DNA of 63,005 nucleotides, from the NCBI GenBank assembly GCA_022563455.1, contig JADFNI010000001.1, forward strand, positions 1 to 63,005. The letters are read 5' to 3'. The stretch comes from Nanobdellota archaeon (lineage in GTDB: Archaea > Nanobdellota > Nanobdellia > Pacearchaeales > GW2011-AR1). The translations under genes were made by a program, and so were the position numbers. This document shows positions 21,667 through 30,432 of the stretch, piece after piece (the first letter of the stretch is position 1; each line of letters begins with the position of its first letter). Below the pieces are notes generated by a model. It was not told the origin of the DNA, searched no databases, and worked only from the letters and a program-made list of their open reading frames with translations.

Positions 21667-22211
21667 TGGTAAAAGTACATAAGAGAACAAAGAATTCTAG
21701 ACTTCGAGGGTCTAGAACTGCTGGATGGGGATTTAGGCAGTCACATAAGGGACATGGAAGTAGAGGGGGATTTGGTATGGCTGGAACTGGAAAACGTGCA
21801 GACCATAAAAAGCAGAAGGCGTTAATGTCAGATAAGAAGAAAAAATATTTTGGTAAACAGGGAGCAACTTCTAGAGGGACTGCTCGCAAAAAAAATGTTA
21901 GTATTAATTTATATGATATTAAGGATAATATTTTTAAAAAGGAAGGGACAACGCTCAGTGTACCCTCTGAAAGAATGAATAAGGGGGCAAAGATTAATCT
22001 TTCTAAATATAAGATTTTGGGGAGTGGGGAGGGATTTAAGGCAGAGATTACTGCTAGAGCTGCGACTGCACTTGCTATTGAAAAGATGACTAAGGCTGGA
22101 GGATCAATTATCATTGTTGGAGCTGGAAAAAAAGATGTTAAGCAGTATGTTAAAGCGGAAAAAGAAGGGAATGATGAAGAATCAAGTGCAAGTGAAGAAG
22201 CAAATAATTAA
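21666..22211 (+). CDS. rpl15: Ribosomal protein uL15
   Basis: A 181-residue protein. It starts MVKVHKRTKNSRLRGSRTAGWGFRQSHKGHGSRGGFGMAGTGKRADHKK, a glycine/arginine-rich N-terminus characteristic of archaeal/eukaryal uL15, and ends with an acidic Glu/Ser tail. The C-terminal globular region has the consensus AEITARAATALAIEKMTKAGGSI. Last gene of the ribosomal operon; secY has its own promoter. Confidence 0.93.
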   Translation: MVKVHKRTKNSRLRGSRTAGWGFRQSHKGHGSRGGFGMAGTGKRADHKKQKALMSDKKKKYFGKQGATSRGTARKKNVSINLYDIKDNIFKKEGTTLSVPSERMNKGAKINLSKYKILGSGEGFKAEITARAATALAIEKMTKAGGSIIIVGAGKKDVKQYVKAEKEGNDEESSASEEANN

Positions 22212-22226
22212 TATTTTCTCACAAAA

Positions 22227-22237
22227 CTTTATAAAAC
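22227..22237 (+). promoter_or_regulatory. TATA box of secY
   Basis: CTTTATAAAAC lies with its centre about 25 nt before the secY ATG at 22257, so the secY mRNA from this promoter is leaderless. It overlaps the 46-nt gap behind uL15. Read-through from the ribosomal operon may also supply secY. Confidence 0.6.
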
Positions 22238-22256
22238 AAATTCTTGTCTATGGAAT

Positions 22257-23624
22257 ATGGCTCTTAGAGATTTATTAAAGAACTTGCCTGAAGTAAGAGG
22301 TCCTACTGAAAAGAAAGTTAGTTTTAATGTTAAATTAAAATGGACATTGATTATTCTTGTTGCTTATTTTGTCTTGTCTAATATTCCTCTTTTTGGCATT
22401 AGTGAAGGCTCACTTTCTCGTTTTGAATATTTGGCAATTTTACTTGGAACTTCATTTGGCTCAATTATTACGCTTGGGATTGGTCCTATTGTTATGTCGT
22501 CTATTATCTTGCAACTTTTAAAAGGTGCTCAAATTTTGAATGTTGATACCAATACTTTGGAAGGAAAACGATTTTTTCAAGGGTTGCAGAAACTTTTGGC
22601 ATTTGCATTTGTTGTTTTTGAATCGATTGTTTATGTTCTTATGAATGGGATTGCCGCACTAGAAGGGTTTGCCGGACTTGTTATTTTTCAACTTATTCTA
22701 GGAGGGATCTTGATTTTATTAATGGATGAAGTTATTCAGAAATGGGGCTTTGGTAGTGGAGTATCTCTATTCATTGCTGCAGGAATTGGATGGAGACTTT
22801 TCGCCCAGTTATTTCAGTTTATTGGACCTGAAGGAACTCTTGCCCCAATTGGGAAAGTTCTTGCATTTGTAGCCTCAGTTATAGTTGCTGATGGACGAGG
22901 GGCTATGGCCGCATTGTTTCCAATAATTGTTACGGCCCTTTTGTTTTTGGCTGTTGTTTTTGCACAGAGTTTGAAGGTAGAAATTCCACTAGCGTTTGAT
23001 CGAGTCCGAGGACATTCAGTTAAATGGCCATTGCAATTCTTTTATGCAGGAGTTATTCCAGTTATTTTAGTTTCTGCACTTACGGCCAACTTGCAGTTGT
23101 TTGCGTCTCTTATTCAAAATTGGGCTGGAGGGGCAACGTTTCTTGGAGGATTTAGCAGTGGTGGACTGGCCATATCCGGACTAGCATTTTGGATTGGTTC
23201 AACTCCAATATTGGATGCTGCAATTAACGGAACATTTAGGTTGATTTATATTCCTCAATCATTTTTTCATATAATATTTTATGTATTCTTCTCAGTTTTA
23301 TTTTCTTTCTTTTGGGTGAATACGTCAGGAATGGACGCTAGAAGTCAAGCAAATAAGATTGTTAATAGTGGTATGAGTATGCCTGGATTTAGAAAGGATG
23401 AAAGAGTTTTGGAATCTATTTTGAAGAGATATGTTGGACCTTTGACTGTCATGGGTGGTGCTGCTATTGGACTGCTCGCGTCAGTTGCAGATTTACTTGG
23501 AGCACTTGTGGGTGGAACTGCAATTCTTTTAGCGATTATGATATTGTATCAGTTATATCAAAACATTGCACAACAGCATGCAGTTGATATGAATCCTGCA
23601 CTTAAGGGATTTTTCGGTGCATAA
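22257..23624 (+). CDS. secY: Protein translocase subunit SecY
   Basis: A 455-residue membrane protein with about ten transmembrane helices. It begins MALRDLLKNLPEVRGPTEKKVSFNVKLKWTLIIL, contains SLSRFEYLAILLGTSFGSIITLGIGPIV and PGFRKDERVLESILKRYVGPLTVMGG (cytosolic loop and helix 9). It forms the channel for the general secretion path. The frame ends KGFFGA at a stop inside a 53-bp direct repeat; a third degenerate copy just beyond would read KGFFGAKY with other codons (see repeat entry). The gene is about the usual length. Confidence 0.95.
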   Translation: MALRDLLKNLPEVRGPTEKKVSFNVKLKWTLIILVAYFVLSNIPLFGISEGSLSRFEYLAILLGTSFGSIITLGIGPIVMSSIILQLLKGAQILNVDTNTLEGKRFFQGLQKLLAFAFVVFESIVYVLMNGIAALEGFAGLVIFQLILGGILILLMDEVIQKWGFGSGVSLFIAAGIGWRLFAQLFQFIGPEGTLAPIGKVLAFVASVIVADGRGAMAALFPIIVTALLFLAVVFAQSLKVEIPLAFDRVRGHSVKWPLQFFYAGVIPVILVSALTANLQLFASLIQNWAGGATFLGGFSSGGLAISGLAFWIGSTPILDAAINGTFRLIYIPQSFFHIIFYVFFSVLFSFFWVNTSGMDARSQANKIVNSGMSMPGFRKDERVLESILKRYVGPLTVMGGAAIGLLASVADLLGALVGGTAILLAIMILYQLYQNIAQQHAVDMNPALKGFFGA

Positions 23625-23736
23625 AATCCCATGAATAAAGTCATAAAGACTTTCTAAAGGGATTTTTCGGTGCATAAAATCCCATGAATAAAGTCATAAA
23701 GACTTTCTAAAGGGATTCTTTGGGGCGAAGTATTAA
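23604..23736 (+). repeat. Tandem 53-bp repeat covering the secY 3' end, with a recoded third copy
   Basis: Units 23604-23656 and 23657-23709 are identical; a third, partial and diverged unit runs 23710-23736. Each unit starts with codons for KGFFGA. Units 1 and 2 read AAG GGA TTT TTC GGT GCA TAA; unit 3 reads AAG GGA TTC TTT GGG GCG, then KY and stop, so all four base differences are synonymous. Each unit also contains hairpins GGGATTTT with AAAATCCC and AAAGTC with GACTTT. The final TATTAA of unit 3 is part of the TATA region of the next gene (ATG 23761). Confidence 0.9.
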
Positions 23737-23760
23737 AAAGGATGTTTTGTTATTTGCTTA

Positions 23761-24156
23761 ATGGGAGTTGTTGAATTAATTAATTTATATCCGCTGTATT
23801 CTCTTGCTGGTATTTCAGTTATAGTTACTCTTATCTCTACTATTCTTCAAAAGAAGCTTACTGATCAGGAGCATTTAAAACATTTGAAGCAAAGGCAGAA
23901 AGAGATTCAAAAAGAACTTAAGAATTGTAAGGATGATTGTTTGATGAAAGAACTTAATTCTGAGCTCCTTAGCCTTACTGGACTTATGTTTAAGTCTTCG
24001 ATGAAACCAATTTTTGTTACGATTGTTCCATTTATTCTTTTATTTACCTGGCTTAGGGGAATTTATACACCTATTATTAGTGGGTGGATTTGGTGGTATT
24101 TAGGATTTAGTATGGGATCTAGCATTGCTCTTAGAAAAATTTTTAATGTGGCTTAG
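23761..24156 (+). CDS. EMC3/TMCO1-type (DUF106) membrane insertase
   Basis: A 131-residue protein with three hydrophobic segments (about 10-28, 78-97 and 105-122) and a coiled, charged segment (KLTDQEHLKHLKQRQKEIQKELKNCKDD) between the first two. This is the architecture of archaeal DUF106/Ylp1 proteins, members of the Oxa1/YidC superfamily that insert membrane proteins. Location next to secY is typical. The leaderless promoter (TATTAAAAAG at 23731-23740) overlaps the duplicated secY end. Confidence 0.82.
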   Translation: MGVVELINLYPLYSLAGISVIVTLISTILQKKLTDQEHLKHLKQRQKEIQKELKNCKDDCLMKELNSELLSLTGLMFKSSMKPIFVTIVPFILLFTWLRGIYTPIISGWIWWYLGFSMGSSIALRKIFNVA

Positions 24157-24209
24157 AAGACTCCCCAAGATTTAAAAATATGTATTTGTATAGTTGCTGA
24201 GGAGATAAA

Positions 24210-25064
24210 ATGATTGAACTATTTATAAAGGCAAAAAGGGCTGAGAGACATCCTTGGGAACTGTTTTTTATTGGTGCTTTTTGGGCCTCGGTTGCTCTTC
24301 TTCTTGTAACTTTTTTCTTTGGAAATGATTCTATTTTGAAAGAGGGTAGCGGACTTTTAGTTGTAATATTCACTGTGATTTCTTGCCTCCCTTTTATGTA
24401 TTATATTATAAAACTTGAAGAAGGAAAGGACGTCGAGATTGATGACTCTGGGAGGCTCATTAAAGAACACTCTAAGGCAATTCATGCTTTGATATGGATG
24501 TTTTTAGGATTCGTAGTCGCATTTTCTTTTTGGTATATGGTTTTACCTGAACAAGCTGCACAAAATTTCAATTTTCAAATAAAAACTTTTTGTGCAATTA
24601 ACAGTCCATCAAATTACAACTATTGTTTGGATCAGCATGGAATTCCAATAACGACTGGGGCAGTTACTGGAACCAATGCAGTGTTCGCAATTTTTGCAAA
24701 TAATATATCTGTCCTTATTTTTACTATTGTATTTTCTTTGGTTTTTGGCGCGGGTGCTATTTTCATTTTAGTTTGGAATGCGTCAGTTATTGCTGCAGCT
24801 ATTGGAATTTTTGCTAAAGGAGAACTTGTGGATCTTCCACTTGGGCTCCTTAGATATATGTTTCACGGGATACCGGAGATTGGGGCCTATTTTATAGGAG
24901 CTCTTGCTGGAGGAATAATATCTGTAGCAGTTATTAGAAAGGATCTTCGAGGAGAAGGAGCTTGGAAGATACTGCAAGATTCACTCACATTAATGATCAT
25001 CGCTATTGTTGTTTTGATGGTCGCAGCTTTGATGGAAGTTTATCTTACTCCCTTGATGTTTTAG
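24210..25064 (+). CDS. SpoIIM-like (DUF95) membrane protein
   Basis: A 284-residue protein with about five to six membrane segments. It starts MIELFIKAKRAERHPWELFFIGAFWA and contains GLLRYMFHGIPEIGAYFIGALAGGIIS, the H-G-x-x-E signature of the stage II sporulation protein M family, common in archaea that do not sporulate. The function is unknown; a link to membrane or cell-envelope remodelling is only inferred. GGAG at 24201-24204 precedes the ATG. Its last 35 nt plus four more are duplicated 90 bp downstream. Confidence 0.82.
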   Translation: MIELFIKAKRAERHPWELFFIGAFWASVALLLVTFFFGNDSILKEGSGLLVVIFTVISCLPFMYYIIKLEEGKDVEIDDSGRLIKEHSKAIHALIWMFLGFVVAFSFWYMVLPEQAAQNFNFQIKTFCAINSPSNYNYCLDQHGIPITTGAVTGTNAVFAIFANNISVLIFTIVFSLVFGAGAIFILVWNASVIAAAIGIFAKGELVDLPLGLLRYMFHGIPEIGAYFIGALAGGIISVAVIRKDLRGEGAWKILQDSLTLMIIAIVVLMVAALMEVYLTPLMF

Positions 25065-25158
25065 TTAGTTTCCTGATTCGATCAAAGATCTCATGTAAAA
25101 AAAATCTTGAGATTTTTTCTGATGGAAGTTTATCTTACTCCTTTGATGTTTTAGTTAG
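25030..25158 (+). repeat. 39-bp direct repeat of the SpoIIM-like gene's 3' end
   Basis: Positions 25030-25068 and 25120-25158 match with one difference (CCC/CCT for the same proline). They cover the last codons (MEVYLTPLMF), the stop and four more bases. The 51-nt insert (25069-25119) contains hairpin AAAAAATC with GATTTTTT around TTGA followed by a T-rich stretch. The outer copy directly precedes the TATA region (TTTTTAAG, about 25160-25167) of the next gene. Confidence 0.88.
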
Positions 25159-25188
25159 ATTTTTAAGTGAGAAAAATTAGAATAGATT

Positions 25189-26181
25189 ATGCACTATTTA
25201 TTGTTGATCTCTGTAGTTGTTAGTTTTGTTTTGGCAGCAGGAACTCTTCCATATTGGATTCGTAAATGCCAAAGTATTGGCCTTCTTTGGGAAGATATGA
25301 ATAAGAAAGGACATCCTAAAAATGTTGCGGCTAGTGGAGGAATTGTGGTTGTCATGGCGTTTATCCTTGGTGTTTTTACATATGTTGCTCTTAAAACTTT
25401 TCTTTTTGGAGGAACTGTTCGTGCTCTTGAAATATTTTCTCTTTTAAGTATGGTTTTAATTATTGGGTTAATTGGTCTTGTAGATGATTTACTTGGGTGG
25501 AGAAATGGCGGACTTTCAAATAGATTTAGGCTTCTTTTAGCACTCATTGCTTCAATTCCTTTAGTTGTTATTAATGCGGGGGTCCATACAATTGCGCTTC
25601 CTTTTTTTGGAGCTATTAATTTTGGAATACTTTATCCTCTTTTTTTAATTCCGATTGGTGTTGCTGGAGCAGCTACAACTTATAATTTTTTAGCAGGATA
25701 TAATGGTCTTGAAGCTGGACAAGGAATTTTAATTTTATCTTTTTTATCTTTTGTCGCATATTCTACTGGTTCACCTTGGCTTGCAATAATTAGTTTATGT
25801 ATGGTTGCTTCTCTTCTTGCATTTTATATATACAATAAATATCCTGCAAAAGTTTTTCCAGGAGACTCCCTAACTTATTCAATTGGAGCTTTAATTGCGG
25901 GTATGGCAATCCTTGGAAATTTTGAAAGAATCGCAATTGTTGTATTTATTCCTTATATTCTAGAAGTTATTTTAAAAGTCAGAGGCAAATTGAAAAAACA
26001 TTCTTTCGCAAAAATAGACTCTAAGGGAAATTTGAAGATGCCTTATCCAAAAGTATATGGACTTGAACATTTAGCTATTGGTGTTTTAAATAAGTTTGGA
26101 AAAGCTACCGAAAAGGGAGTTGTTTACCTTATTTATTTAATTCAGATAGTTTTCATATTGGTTGGATTTTCTATGTTGTAA
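25189..26181 (+). CDS. GlcNAc-1-phosphate transferase (MraY/ALG7 superfamily; lipid carrier glycosylation)
   Basis: A 330-residue protein with about ten membrane helices. Motifs of the polyprenyl-phosphate HexNAc-1-phosphate transferase family are visible: LVDDLLGWRNGG (the conserved D-D), NFLAGYNGLEAGQGIL (N-x-x-x-G-x-N-G-L) and KVFPGDSLTYSIGALIAG (the FPGD/GD-x-G loop), plus a C-terminal HSFAKID/KMPYPKVYGLEHL segment. It loads a sugar phosphate on dolichyl phosphate, the first step of N-glycan assembly (archaeal AglH type). AglB follows 88 nt later. Confidence 0.87.
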   Translation: MHYLLLISVVVSFVLAAGTLPYWIRKCQSIGLLWEDMNKKGHPKNVAASGGIVVVMAFILGVFTYVALKTFLFGGTVRALEIFSLLSMVLIIGLIGLVDDLLGWRNGGLSNRFRLLLALIASIPLVVINAGVHTIALPFFGAINFGILYPLFLIPIGVAGAATTYNFLAGYNGLEAGQGILILSFLSFVAYSTGSPWLAIISLCMVASLLAFYIYNKYPAKVFPGDSLTYSIGALIAGMAILGNFERIAIVVFIPYILEVILKVRGKLKKHSFAKIDSKGNLKMPYPKVYGLEHLAIGVLNKFGKATEKGVVYLIYLIQIVFILVGFSML

Positions 26182-26269
26182 GATTAATTATTAATTGTGG
26201 TGTGGATGTTTTGAATGAAGTTTGGAAACAAGGCCAAGTTTTTTAAATAGACTCAAATTATAGATTCTA

Positions 26270-28954
26270 ATGGGAGAAGATAGCATAGATATTGATTATG
26301 GAGAGATTAAGAAGCAAACTTTAAAGATTGTCAAAGATAGAAGATTTCAATGGGCCGCCACGATTGTGATTCTTTTTGCAGTATTGTTTATTAGTTCTTC
26401 AATTAGACTTTCTAATTTAGACTTACTAAAAGATCCAACGACTGGAGAAAATATTCCTCTTGCCTTGGATCCTTATTATTTTTTAAGGGTTAGTGAAACT
26501 TATGTAGATAATGATGGTGTTTTGCCGAAGATTGATCCATTAAGAAGCCCATCTATGAATATTCCTTGGCATCCAGAGATCCTTCCGAAGGTAGTGTATT
26601 TTATGTACAAAGGTGTCAGTATGTTTAATCCAGATATTACAATTCAATATATTGTGGTTATATCTCCTGTGATATTTTTTGTTATGGGTTTGTTGATGTT
26701 CTTTTTAATGTCGTATGTGCTATCTAAGAGAAAGAGTGTTGCATTAATTGCAACAACAATACTTGCATTTACTCCTGCGTATCTATACCGAACTATGGCC
26801 GGTTTTTCGGACCATGAAGCTATTGGTATGGTTGCTGTTTTCTCGTTTTTTTTGGTTTATGCCATTTCATTAAAATACTTTGAAAAAAACTGGAGATATG
26901 TAGTTGGTTGTGGATTACTTTCTGGATTTATGATTGCCCTCGTTTTAGCTACTTGGGGAGGTGCTGTTACTTTTATTATTACTACATTACCTTTATCTTT
27001 TTTAATGTATTGGGCAATTATAAGGAAAGATGATTTGAAAGCTATTTCATTTTATGGGTTATTAATTTTATCTTCAGTTTTTTCACCCCTAATCTTTGGA
27101 TTTACATGGACAAATATGTTGAATAGGTTTAGTGGATCATATGGTTTGCTTCTTCCATTTGTACTAGGTTATATTTTAATTGATTTTGGATTGTCAAGAT
27201 TAATTAAACTTGGTAAATATAAAGATGCAAAATTAAAGGAGCGTAAAGCATTTTATGGAGTTGGAATTACTGGAATTTTGGGTATTGTTGGCTTGAAAGT
27301 CCTTGGAATGAGTGTTCTTGGAGTCCTTAGAGATATATGGGTAAAGTTGATTAATCCTTTTGGAAATCTTGGTGGTGGGCGGCTTGGATCTACTGTTGCT
27401 GAAAATTCACAACCCTACCTTATTGATTGGATGAATCAAACTGGAAAGATTGTCTTTTGGTTATTTATTATTGGAGTTATATTTATTGGAGTGGATTTTA
27501 TTAGAAAAATAGAAAATAAAAGGCATAAATTACTTTTTATTTCTTCATGGGTTATTGTTGTTTCTGGCATCCTATTTAGTAGAGTCTCATCGGTTTCATT
27601 GTTTAATGGAACAAGTTTTATTAGTCAAACGTTTTATTTCTTGAGTCTTATATTTTTTGGAGCTTCGTTCTTGGTTATTTTGAATAAAGGCAAGTTTAAA
27701 GTTGATTCTAGAATTGTTATTATTCTTTCCATTTTGTTCTTTACATTGATAAATGGGAGAAGTGCTGTTAGAGTTTTCTTCTTAATTGCTCCATTTGTTT
27801 CCTTTGCTGCAGCATATTCTATTGGAAAGTTTTATTATTATGCTAAAGATTCTAGGGAGAATACTTATAGGATGATCTTTAAGATGTTGCTTGTAATTTC
27901 TGTAGTTCTTTTAGGGTATTCTGTGTATACTTCTTACGAGACTATTAAAAATCAAGCTCCAAATACCGGTCCAATTAATCCCCAGTGGATCACTGCAATG
28001 GAATGGGTTAGAGAAAATACTCCTGAAGGAGATATTTTTGTTCATTGGTGGGATTATGGATATTGGATTCAGACACTCGGAGAAAGACCGACAGTTACTG
28101 ATGGAGGGCATTCTGGGCAAGATCAAGCAGACCACTATATTGGAAGATATGTGTTGACTACTCCAAATCCTGCGAGTGCGCTAAGCTTTATGAAAACTTG
28201 GAATGTATCATATTTATTAATTGATCCGACAGACCTTGGTAAATATACGGCCTATAGTCAAATTGGGGGTGGAAGTGAGGATCCTCGAGATAGATTTGCA
28301 GCTATACCTGTTATGGTTTTAGATCCTAAACAAACAAGAGAAACATCTAATGGGACTTCGATGGTTTATAATGCTGGAAGTGTTTTATTTGAGGATATTA
28401 TTTATAGGGATAACGGAACTGAAATATTTCTTCCATCTGGAAAATCTTTTCTTGCAGGGGTGGTTGTTAATACTGGAATAAAAGATGGAAATCTTTTTTT
28501 AACTCAGCCAATTGGAGTTTATGTACTTAATAATCAACAGGTAAGAATACCAATTAGATATATTTATGCCGAAGGAAAGTTAGTTGATTATGGAAGTGGA
28601 ATAGACGCAGTTATTGATATTATTCCCTCATTAGAGGGTCAAGGGATTAATCCTTTAGGATCTGCAATCTATTTGTCTTCGAAAGTTTCTAAAGGGTTAT
28701 TTGCACAGTTGTACCTTTTAGATGATGCGTTTGGAAATTATCCTACTGTGAAGATAGCCCATGAGGAGTCAAACAGTGTTATAAAATCTATAAGATCTTC
28801 TGGATACTCTGGTGGGGAATTTATTTATTATCAGGGACTTCGAGGGCCAATTAAGATTTGGGAGGTGGATTATCCATCCGAAACAGAAATTATCGAAGAG
28901 TTTAAAGAAGTATTGGATGGTGTTTATGCTAGGTTTGACGAGAGGTTTTATTAA
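26270..28954 (+). CDS. aglB: Oligosaccharyltransferase AglB (STT3 family)
   Basis: An 894-residue protein. A membrane half of about twelve helices (1-530) carries the early DPYYFLR motif (D-x-x-Y/F) and GFSDHEAIGMVAVF; the soluble half carries WWDYG at about residues 593-597, the acceptor-sequon binding signature. It moves the glycan from the lipid carrier to Asn in N-x-S/T on the outer face. This is the terminal enzyme for the glycan made by the locus downstream. Confidence 0.95.
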   Translation: MGEDSIDIDYGEIKKQTLKIVKDRRFQWAATIVILFAVLFISSSIRLSNLDLLKDPTTGENIPLALDPYYFLRVSETYVDNDGVLPKIDPLRSPSMNIPWHPEILPKVVYFMYKGVSMFNPDITIQYIVVISPVIFFVMGLLMFFLMSYVLSKRKSVALIATTILAFTPAYLYRTMAGFSDHEAIGMVAVFSFFLVYAISLKYFEKNWRYVVGCGLLSGFMIALVLATWGGAVTFIITTLPLSFLMYWAIIRKDDLKAISFYGLLILSSVFSPLIFGFTWTNMLNRFSGSYGLLLPFVLGYILIDFGLSRLIKLGKYKDAKLKERKAFYGVGITGILGIVGLKVLGMSVLGVLRDIWVKLINPFGNLGGGRLGSTVAENSQPYLIDWMNQTGKIVFWLFIIGVIFIGVDFIRKIENKRHKLLFISSWVIVVSGILFSRVSSVSLFNGTSFISQTFYFLSLIFFGASFLVILNKGKFKVDSRIVIILSILFFTLINGRSAVRVFFLIAPFVSFAAAYSIGKFYYYAKDSRENTYRMIFKMLLVISVVLLGYSVYTSYETIKNQAPNTGPINPQWITAMEWVRENTPEGDIFVHWWDYGYWIQTLGERPTVTDGGHSGQDQADHYIGRYVLTTPNPASALSFMKTWNVSYLLIDPTDLGKYTAYSQIGGGSEDPRDRFAAIPVMVLDPKQTRETSNGTSMVYNAGSVLFEDIIYRDNGTEIFLPSGKSFLAGVVVNTGIKDGNLFLTQPIGVYVLNNQQVRIPIRYIYAEGKLVDYGSGIDAVIDIIPSLEGQGINPLGSAIYLSSKVSKGLFAQLYLLDDAFGNYPTVKIAHEESNSVIKSIRSSGYSGGEFIYYQGLRGPIKIWEVDYPSETEIIEEFKEVLDGVYARFDERFY

Positions 28955-28956
28955 AA

Positions 28957-29481
28957 ATGAAGAAATTGCATTTAGGCTGTGGACTTGATAAAAGAAAGGG
29001 TTATATTAATTGTGATTTATCATCAAAAGTAAACCCTGATAAAATAGTCGACTTGGAAAAAAAACTCCCATTTAAGAATAACAGTATCGATGAAATCTTG
29101 GCAAACCATGTGCTTGAACATGTAGTTAATTTCATACCCTTGATGCATGAGATACGAAGGATCTGTAAAAAAGGAGCTTTGATCAAAATAAAAGTTCCTT
29201 TTTATTCTGCTTGGGGACAGTTTAATGACCCTACCCATGTGAGGTTTTTTTCTCCAAAGACGTTTGATTATTTTAAGAAAGGAACATATTCTCATGAGGT
29301 GGGTTTAGAAGAAGATATGTTTGATATAAAACATGTTAAGATTAATTTTGCTATTGGAAGGGCTAAAAAGCTTAATTGGATCATGAATCCGATTATTAAT
29401 TTTCATAAGGATTTTTATTGTAGATTTTTTGCATGGACTGTACCCTCTAGCGAGATAGAATATATATTGAAGGTTAAATAA
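28957..29481 (+). CDS. SAM-dependent methyltransferase (class I, small)
   Basis: A 174-residue protein. The glycine-rich motif I region is KKLHLGCGLDKRKGYINCD, then VDLEKKLPFKNNSIDEILANHVLEHV, which is the usual pattern of methyltransferase type-11 proteins of sugar loci. Short for the family, ending before a full C-terminal cap. Another short copy (53349-53846) in this window has the same start pattern. It starts 2 nt after aglB, so it is co-transcribed with it. Substrate unknown, probably a sugar or a lipid-linked glycan. Confidence 0.78.
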   Translation: MKKLHLGCGLDKRKGYINCDLSSKVNPDKIVDLEKKLPFKNNSIDEILANHVLEHVVNFIPLMHEIRRICKKGALIKIKVPFYSAWGQFNDPTHVRFFSPKTFDYFKKGTYSHEVGLEEDMFDIKHVKINFAIGRAKKLNWIMNPIINFHKDFYCRFFAWTVPSSEIEYILKVK

Positions 29482-29531
29482 AGATAGCTTAATGCAGAGA
29501 TATTTATAAATGAGATTGTGGAATTAATGAG

Positions 29532-30125
29532 ATGAGTATAAAACTAAATCTTGGTTGTGGATGGAGAGATTTTGGAAGTGATTGGGTCCATATAGATGGT
29601 GGCAATTATCCACATGTTAAGTCTCATGATATCACTAAACTTGATTATGAAGATAGAAGTGTTGATTTAATTTATGCTTCTCATGTTTTTGAATATTTTG
29701 ATAGGGAAGAAGGATTAAATGTTTTAAGGGAGTGGTTTAGAGTATTAAAGAGTGGAGGAATATTAAGAATAGCTGTTCCTGATTTTGAGATGATGGGAAG
29801 GCTTTATACTGAAGGGAAATTTCCTTTGAAGAATTTTTTGGGACCAATGTATGGAAAAATGGAAAGGGGGATGAAGGGTGGAGAAACTGGAAAGATAATA
29901 TATCATAAGACAGTCTATGATTTTGATGATTTAAAAGAATCTTTGGAGAATGTAGGATTTGAAAAGATAGAAAAATATGACTGGAAAACTACGCCCCCTC
30001 ATGATAAGATTGATGACCACTCTCAAGCATATCTACCTAGTGAAAATTTTGTCCCAACAGAAGAGAAACGTTTTGATAAGGAGGGTGGCTATCTTGTAAG
30101 TTTAAATGTTGAAGCGACAAAATAA
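29532..30125 (+). CDS. SAM-dependent methyltransferase
   Basis: A 197-residue protein with LNLGCGWRDFGSDWVHIDGGNYPHVKSHDITKLDYEDRSVDLIYASHVFEYF, i.e. motif I with an acidic loop, and RVLKSGGILRIAVPDFEMMG for the later strands. It is a class I methyltransferase family member common in glycan gene clusters. Function on the substrate is unknown. Upstream TATA-like ATATTTATAAATG (29500-29512) suggests a leaderless start at ATG 29532. Confidence 0.78.
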   Translation: MSIKLNLGCGWRDFGSDWVHIDGGNYPHVKSHDITKLDYEDRSVDLIYASHVFEYFDREEGLNVLREWFRVLKSGGILRIAVPDFEMMGRLYTEGKFPLKNFLGPMYGKMERGMKGGETGKIIYHKTVYDFDDLKESLENVGFEKIEKYDWKTTPPHDKIDDHSQAYLPSENFVPTEEKRFDKEGGYLVSLNVEATK

Positions 30126-30371
30126 TGTAAGGATTGAAAAAATAGATTTTGAAGAAAAAATTAATAAAAAAATTTGAGAGAAAAGAACTTACCAAAGATA
30201 AGAAAAGAGAACGCTGATAAGAAAATAGTATTTTGTATAGAATGTTATGATATATTGCATTCAGGGCATGTTAGATTTTTTAATAATTGTAAATTCTATG
30301 GAGATATATTAGTTGTTGGATTTGGAGAAGGTTCAATAACTAGGAACACCACTAATCAAAATTCTTCATAA
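30126..30371 (+). pseudogene. Truncated cytidylyltransferase-like gene (TagD/RfaE type)
   Basis: The interval between the methyltransferase and gmd holds a broken gene. The frame from 30174 gives KKIVFCIECYDILHSGHVRFFNNCKFYGDILVVGFGEGSI and then loses homology. HSGH is the H-x-G-H motif of nucleotidyltransferases such as TagD or the cytidylyltransferase part of RfaE/HldE. The full family is at least 130 residues; here only the first about 55 are left and there are stops before it (30171-30176). It may be the remains of a glycerol- or heptose-nucleotide enzyme. Confidence 0.6.
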
Positions 30372-30432
30372 AGGCTATCTTATTCAACTCCCTTACAATA
30401 ATCTTTAAATAGAGACTTTTTCTGTGCAAATA

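Noticed and set aside
23604..23736. CRISPR array at the tandem 53-bp repeats
   Set aside because: Only two whole repeats without unique spacers, made from the secY coding end. No CRISPR array or cas genes are seen in the window.
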